Positions 59,638-64,000 of a stretch of 64,000 bases of DNA are shown one piece after another (within the stretch, counting starts at the first letter, position 1; each line of letters opens with the position of its first letter). Position numbers and translations under genes: made by a program. Below the pieces are notes generated by a model. That model was not told the origin of the DNA. It made no database searches and worked only from the letters and a program-made list of their open reading frames with translations. This DNA comes from Planotetraspora mira (GTDB lineage Bacteria > Actinomycetota > Actinomycetes > Streptosporangiales > Streptosporangiaceae). Location of the stretch: positions 310,001 through 374,000 of the forward strand of contig NZ_BOOO01000004.1 of assembly GCF_016863275.1 (NCBI RefSeq). The letters are read 5' to 3'.

Positions 59638-62205
59638 ATGGCCCGACGCACGACCACACCCACGCCCGACGAGGAGTTCGAGGAGCGGATCGTCGACATC
59701 GACGTATCCGCCGAGATGCGGACGAGCTTCCTGGAGTACGCGTACTCGGTCATCTACCAGCGCGCCCTCCCTGACGCCCGTGACGGACTGAAGCCGGTCC
59801 AGCGCCGCATCCTCTACTCGATGAGCGAACTGGGCCTGCGTCCGGACCGCGGCCACGTGAAGTCGTCCCGCGTCGTCGGCGAGGTGATGGGCAAGCTCCA
59901 CCCGCACGGCGACGGCGCGATCTACGACGCGCTCGTGCGGATGGCCCAGCCGTTCTCGATGCGGCTGCCCCTGGTCGACGGGCACGGCAACTTCGGCTCG
60001 CCCGACGACTCCCCCGCGGCGATGCGGTACACCGAGGCCAGGCTCGCCCCCGCGGCCATGCTCATGGTGCAGTCGATCGACGAGGAGACCGTCGACTTCC
60101 GGCCCAACTACGACGGCCAGGAGACCGAGCCCGGGGTCATGCCCTCGGCGTTCCCCAACCTGCTGGTCAACGGCGCCACCGGCATCGCGGTCGGGATGGC
60201 CACCAACATGGCGCCGCACAACCTCGGCGAGGTCATCGCGGCCGCGCGGCACCTCATCAAGCACCCGGGCGCGACACTCGACGAGCTGATGCGCTTCATC
60301 CCCGGGCCCGACCTGCCCACCGGCGGCCTGGTCATCGGCCTCGGCGGCATCAGGGACGCCTACGAGAACGGCCGCGGCACCTTCCGCATGCGGGCCAAGG
60401 CGACGATCGAGAACGTGACGCCGCGGCGCAAGGGCATCGTCGTCACCGAGCTTCCGTACAACGTCGGCCCTGAGCGGGTGGTCACCAAGATCAAGGAGCT
60501 GGTGACCGCCAAGAAGCTCACCGGGATCGCCGACCTCAAGGACCTCACCGACCGGCACAAGGGCCTGCAGCTGGTCATCGAGGTCAAGAACGGGTTCAAC
60601 CCCGAGGCCATCCTCGACGAGCTCTACCGGCTGACGCCGATGGAGGAGACCTTCGGCATCAACAACGTCGCGCTCGTCGACGGGCAGCCCCGGACGCTGG
60701 GCCTGCGCGAGCTGCTGACGGTCTACGTCGACCACCGCCTCGAGGTGGTGCGCAGGCGCTCGGCCTTCCGCCGCCGCAAGCGGGAGGAGCGCCTCCACCT
60801 GGTGGACGGCCTCATCATCGCGCTGCTGAACATCGACGAGGTCATCCAGGTCATCCGTTCCTCGGACGACTCGGCCCAGGCCCGGGCCCGGCTCATCGAG
60901 GTCTTCGAACTGAGCGAGATCCAGGCCAACTACGTCCTCGACACCCCGCTGCGCCGTCTCACCCGCTACGACAAGCTGGAGCTCGACCGGGAGAAGGAGA
61001 CCCTCCAGACCGAGATCGCCGAGCTCACCGCGATCCTCTCCTCGGAGGACCGTCTGCGCGCCGTCGTCTCGGGTGAGCTGGCCGAGATCGCCAAGACCTA
61101 CTCCACGCCGCGCAGGACCGTGCTGCTGGAGTCGTCGAACGTCGTCAGGACGGCCGCCGTTCCGCTGGAGGTGGCCGACGACCCGTGCCTCGTGCTGCTC
61201 TCGTCGACCGGCCTGCTCGCCCGTACGGCCGACGCCTCCCCCATCGGGGGCGAGGGTGAGCGGACGCAACACGACGTCCTGGTCTCCGTCGTCCGCGCGA
61301 CGATCCGCGGCGAGGTGGGAGCGGTCACGTCCCAGGGACGCATGATCCGCGTCTCCGTGCTGGACCTGCCCGCGCTGCCTCCTTCGGCGAACCCGCCCTC
61401 TCTGGCGGGCGGGCATCCCGTGTCCGAATACGTCACGCTCGAGCCGGGCGAGCACGTCGTCGGGCTCGGCGGGATCGACGTCGGCGGCCCCGGTCTCGCG
61501 ATCGGCACGGCCCAGGGCGTGGTCAAGCGGGTCCTGCCCGACTATCCCGTGAACCGCGACGACTTCGAGGTCATCGGCCTGCGCGAGGGCGACACCGTGG
61601 TGGGCGCCGTCGAGCTGACCTCCGCCGATCACGACCTCGTCTTCATCACCTCCGACGCCCAGATGCTCCGCTTCTCGGCGTCCCACGTGCGGCCGCAGGG
61701 CCGTCCGGCGGGCGGCATGGCGGGAATCCGCCTCGAGGACGACGCGCGGGTCGTCTGGTTCGGGTCGGTCGATCCGACGCAGGAGGCGCGGGTCGTGACG
61801 ATCGCGGGCTCGTCGACGGCCCTCGCCGGCACCCAGACGGGCGCGGGCAAGATGTCGGACTACGCGGAGTTCCCCGCCAAGGGCCGCGCGACCGGAGGCG
61901 TCCGCGCCCAGCGGTTCCTGAAGGGCGAGGACACGATCCTGCTCGCCTGGGCGGGTCCCGCCCCGGCCAAGGCCGTCTCCTCCACGGGCAAGCCCGTCCC
62001 GCTGCCCGAGGAACTCGGCCGCAGGGACGGCTCGGGCCTGCGGCTGCTGCACGGCGTCGCGGCGATCGGCGGCGCACTCGGAGCCGGGCCTGACGGCGCT
62101 GGTTCCGCGGACCCCGCCGGCTCGGGCTCTGACGGTGCGGGCGCCGACGGCTCACTCCTGGACGGCACGCAGGACGGCCAGGGGGAGGCGGCGCCGATCT
62201 TCTAG
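59638..62205 (+). CDS. parC: DNA topoisomerase IV / gyrase subunit A (ParC-like)
   Basis: Type IIA topoisomerase cleavage subunit of 855 residues that passes DNA duplexes for decatenation and needs ParE for ATPase. The catalytic Tyr131 is in [12 protein letters not shown]. The breakage-reunion core starts [20 protein letters not shown]; the C-terminal beta-pinwheel ([40 protein letters not shown]) lacks the gyrase-type GQRG.KG box, favouring topoisomerase IV. ATG 59638 (MARRTTTP) matches actinomycete ParC; in-frame ATG codons upstream at 59629 and 59539 have no binding site. The last 55 residues are Gly/Asp-rich. Confidence 0.9.
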   Translation: MARRTTTPTPDEEFEERIVDIDVSAEMRTSFLEYAYSVIYQRALPDARDGLKPVQRRILYSMSELGLRPDRGHVKSSRVVGEVMGKLHPHGDGAIYDALVRMAQPFSMRLPLVDGHGNFGSPDDSPAAMRYTEARLAPAAMLMVQSIDEETVDFRPNYDGQETEPGVMPSAFPNLLVNGATGIAVGMATNMAPHNLGEVIAAARHLIKHPGATLDELMRFIPGPDLPTGGLVIGLGGIRDAYENGRGTFRMRAKATIENVTPRRKGIVVTELPYNVGPERVVTKIKELVTAKKLTGIADLKDLTDRHKGLQLVIEVKNGFNPEAILDELYRLTPMEETFGINNVALVDGQPRTLGLRELLTVYVDHRLEVVRRRSAFRRRKREERLHLVDGLIIALLNIDEVIQVIRSSDDSAQARARLIEVFELSEIQANYVLDTPLRRLTRYDKLELDREKETLQTEIAELTAILSSEDRLRAVVSGELAEIAKTYSTPRRTVLLESSNVVRTAAVPLEVADDPCLVLLSSTGLLARTADASPIGGEGERTQHDVLVSVVRATIRGEVGAVTSQGRMIRVSVLDLPALPPSANPPSLAGGHPVSEYVTLEPGEHVVGLGGIDVGGPGLAIGTAQGVVKRVLPDYPVNRDDFEVIGLREGDTVVGAVELTSADHDLVFITSDAQMLRFSASHVRPQGRPAGGMAGIRLEDDARVVWFGSVDPTQEARVVTIAGSSTALAGTQTGAGKMSDYAEFPAKGRATGGVRAQRFLKGEDTILLAWAGPAPAKAVSSTGKPVPLPEELGRRDGSGLRLLHGVAAIGGALGAGPDGAGSADPAGSGSDGAGADGSLLDGTQDGQGEAAPIF

Positions 62206-62217
62206 GCCGACGTGCGG

Positions 62218-62589
62218 TCAGTCGTCGACGCAGAGACAGAACGGGTGACCCGCGGGGTCGAGGAAGACGGTGAAACCGTCGTCGGCGCCGGGTTGGTGCG
62301 CGTGCTTGACGGCCCCGAGGGCCAGTACCTCGGCCTCCGCCTCGGCCAGGTCGTCGACGGTCACGTCGATGTGGAACTGCTGCGGATGCTCGGGGTCGGG
62401 CCAGACCGGCGGCTTGTGGTCGGGAGCCCGCTGGAAGCACAGGCGGATCGGCCCGCCGTCGGACACCGTGATCCAGTCGTCATCCGACCAGACGACCTTC
62501 CACCCCACCAGCGCGGCGTAGAAGTCCGCCAGCGCCTTCGGGTCCGGGCAGTCCAGCACGATCGAGCGCATCCGTGCGATCCCACTCAT
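62218..62589 (-). CDS. VOC family (glyoxalase-like) protein
   Basis: A 123-residue VOC protein: IVLDCPDPKALADFYAALVG in the first half, FHIDVTVDDLAEAEAEVLAL and FTVFLDPAGHPFCLCVDD in the second, the last being the usual DP.GHpF.l closing motif of this subgroup. A resistance or metabolic dioxygenase role is possible; substrate unknown. AAGGAGG precedes ATG 62589. Convergent with parC, 12 bp from its end. Confidence 0.88.
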   Translation of the reverse strand: MSGIARMRSIVLDCPDPKALADFYAALVGWKVVWSDDDWITVSDGGPIRLCFQRAPDHKPPVWPDPEHPQQFHIDVTVDDLAEAEAEVLALGAVKHAHQPGADDGFTVFLDPAGHPFCLCVDD

Positions 62590-62675
62590 CGCCTACCTCC
62601 TTCGGCTCACCGGTCGAAAACGCTATACCGGTATTCCGCCCGGTGCCGGTGTGCCGGGAAAGGCCGCGTGAGTTC

Positions 62676-63905
62676 TCAGATCTCGTCCCGGGTGCGGGTC
62701 GGCAGGCCGTACGTCTCGGCCACCGGATTCCACAGGTCGACGAAGCTGCCCTTGGCGTCGCCGGCGTCCTCGGAATAGGAGATGCCGTCGTCGTAGGACG
62801 AGTAGTCCGTGATGCTGCCGCTGCAGTCGTCGTCCTGGTACGACTGGCCCGCCTCGTAGAACGCGTCGTCGGCGGCGCCGGAGGCCTCCAGAAACGCGAC
62901 CAGGTACTCCTGCAGAGACTCTCCGCCGTCGAGCGCGTCGACCTCCAGGTCGTCGGCACTGCTCGCCTGGTCGTCGCGGTCCTCGCCGATGCTCGACAGT
63001 GTGCCGAGCGCGCTGTCCATGTCCCGGCAGGCCGACAGGTCGCTGATGGCCGCGGCCAGGTCGGAGCGTGAGGAGGCGCTGTCGTCGAGGAGGTCGTCGA
63101 TCGCCTCCGCCTGCTCCTGGCCGTAGTCGTACTCCGGAGTGGGAGACGGGTCGACCACGGTCAGCCCGTCGGAGGAAGGGGATTCGTACGGGGACGGCGA
63201 CTCGGACTCCGACGGCGACTCCGACGGCGAGGCCGACGAACTCGACGACGGACTAGCGGACGGGTCCGGGGACGGACCGCTGTTGGCCGCCGCTATGCCG
63301 ACCACAAGCCCGATGACGGCGACCCCCGCCACCACGGACAACACGACGGGAAGTCTGCGGGTCCCCGTCGCGGAGGCGGACGGGTCCGGGGACGGGGCGG
63401 GGGCGCCGGCCAGGAAGTCGGACACGGGAGGCAGCCGGGCGGACGCCGGCTGCACCGGTTCCGGCTGCGTGTACGGCGGAAGCCCGGCGCCGGGCGGAGT
63501 CGGGGGGAGTTCCTCCAGCCGGGTCCTGGCCAGGATCGCCGCGCCGCGCGCCACCGCCTCCGCGTCGTCCGGTGACCTGCCGGCGCCCGCACCGAGGGCG
63601 GCGACCGCGGCGTCGGAGGTGTCGACGCGGACTTTGCTCCGGTCGAATCCGGCGGCCACGGCGGACTCCACCATCTGGCCGCGCCGCTGGGCGTCCCACG
63701 ACGCCGGGACGGCGATCACCACCATCGCCGGCGTTCCCGGGACCCGTGCCTGGGCCCGGACCCGGAGCAGGCCGAGCACGCGGGCGGGGATCTCGTTCTC
63801 GATCGGCTCGGGATCGCCGACCCCGGTGTAACTTCCGTGCGCCTCACCGACCACCAGGGCCGAACGCGTGGCGCCGAACTCGATTCCGTAAACGAGATCC
63901 GTCAC
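62676..63905 (-). CDS. Membrane-anchored protein with reduced Hsp70-like domain
   Basis: A 409-residue protein. The first 130 residues keep Hsp70-like pieces (YGIEFGATRSALVVGE as phosphate 1, VVIAVPASWDAQRRGQMVES, DTSDAAVAALGAG) but lack the phosphate 2 and adenosine motifs, so ATP hydrolysis is unlikely. A membrane helix follows (LPVVLSVVAGVAVIGLVVGI, about 185-207), then a Ser/Pro tract. A C-terminal extracytoplasmic domain of 150 acidic, helical residues contains two Cys. GTG 63905 has GGGAG. It could link the cytoplasmic chaperone partners to the cell envelope. Confidence 0.78.
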   Translation of the reverse strand: MTDLVYGIEFGATRSALVVGEAHGSYTGVGDPEPIENEIPARVLGLLRVRAQARVPGTPAMVVIAVPASWDAQRRGQMVESAVAAGFDRSKVRVDTSDAAVAALGAGAGRSPDDAEAVARGAAILARTRLEELPPTPPGAGLPPYTQPEPVQPASARLPPVSDFLAGAPAPSPDPSASATGTRRLPVVLSVVAGVAVIGLVVGIAAANSGPSPDPSASPSSSSSASPSESPSESESPSPYESPSSDGLTVVDPSPTPEYDYGQEQAEAIDDLLDDSASSRSDLAAAISDLSACRDMDSALGTLSSIGEDRDDQASSADDLEVDALDGGESLQEYLVAFLEASGAADDAFYEAGQSYQDDDCSGSITDYSSYDDGISYSEDAGDAKGSFVDLWNPVAETYGLPTRTRDEI

Positions 63906-64000
63906 GACTCTCCCTGAGTCTCACGGCGATCCAACGAGCCGGACGCCTGATATATCGGCGCGCTCCGCCCGGCCGCTACAGCACCGGCGCGCCGGCTACC

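Noticed and set aside
57067-62052. A single reverse-strand open frame of 1661 codons joining the Hsp70-like gene to a frame antisense to parC
   Set aside because: Only the part from ATG 59376 onward has Hsp70 motifs. The rest is the complement of parC and has no recognisable protein features; high-GC DNA keeps such frames open.
62625-62634. Palindrome ATACCGGTAT upstream of the VOC gene
   Set aside because: Only 10 bp and not supported by a regulator nearby; could be part of a promoter but evidence is too thin.

Overview
The window is high-GC actinomycete DNA. It carries F420-type oxidoreductases, a PucR-type FasR regulator ahead of fabD-fabH-acpP-fabF-accD, an AceE-type homodimeric pyruvate dehydrogenase, and the actinobacterial families DUF3052, DUF3145, DUF1918, DUF5998 and DUF6247. 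Gene order (tRNA-Val, peroxiredoxin, DUF3052, aceE; fasR, fab genes, DUF3145) suggests a relative of the Streptosporangiales. That placement is inference from gene content only.

Positions 1-14,540 look accessory. Short regulators, reductases, acetyltransferases, a probable immunity gene and an antitoxin lie among broken genes: a frameshifted small gene at 1943-2103, a gene tail at 2911-3030 and a RelE-like toxin with an internal stop at 9205-9453. Base composition is visibly lower in GC around 5.7-7.3 kb. A 44-bp copy of the 3' half of tRNA-Val at 10080-10123 repeats part of the intact tRNA-Val at 14499-14570, as expected for tRNA-targeted integration. The 4.4 kb between the copies holds three oxidoreductase genes and a divergent XRE regulator, with no integrase.

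From the tRNA rightwards the DNA looks like chromosomal core. 14.6-17.8 kb: ROK kinase, zinc ribbon, AhpE-like peroxiredoxin, DUF3052, YjbQ and DUF1918. 18.2-21.1 kb: aceE with a structured leader and a possible 33-residue leader ORF. 21.4-28.8 kb: glyoxalase-like protein, two WYL regulators, a secreted GH20 hexosaminidase, a PHP-domain protein, and a three-gene cluster (membrane protein, glutathionylspermidine-synthase-like, DUF350). 29.0-35.2 kb: FasR and the fatty acid synthesis operon ending in an AccD6-like carboxyltransferase.

Two multi-gene systems stand out. At 36.0-40.6 kb a tightly packed operon encodes a cytoplasmic subtilisin-like protease, a sigma-70-family factor, a protein of unknown function and a TPR-CHAT (caspase-like) protease. 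At 50.2-63.9 kb a larger cluster joins two overlapping dynamin-like GTPases, two Hsp70-like proteins (one soluble, one membrane-anchored with a reduced ATPase), a membrane-anchored GrpE-like factor, two acidic proteins and an ECF sigma factor, with the topoisomerase IV A gene in the middle. This looks like an IniA/IniC-type membrane-remodelling apparatus joined to a dedicated chaperone cycle. Between the two lie housekeeping genes: sulfurtransferase, phosphodiesterase, DUF5998, a GNAT/acyl-CoA-synthetase fusion, a PfkB kinase, and a RecQ helicase fused to a phosphoribosyltransferase-like domain.
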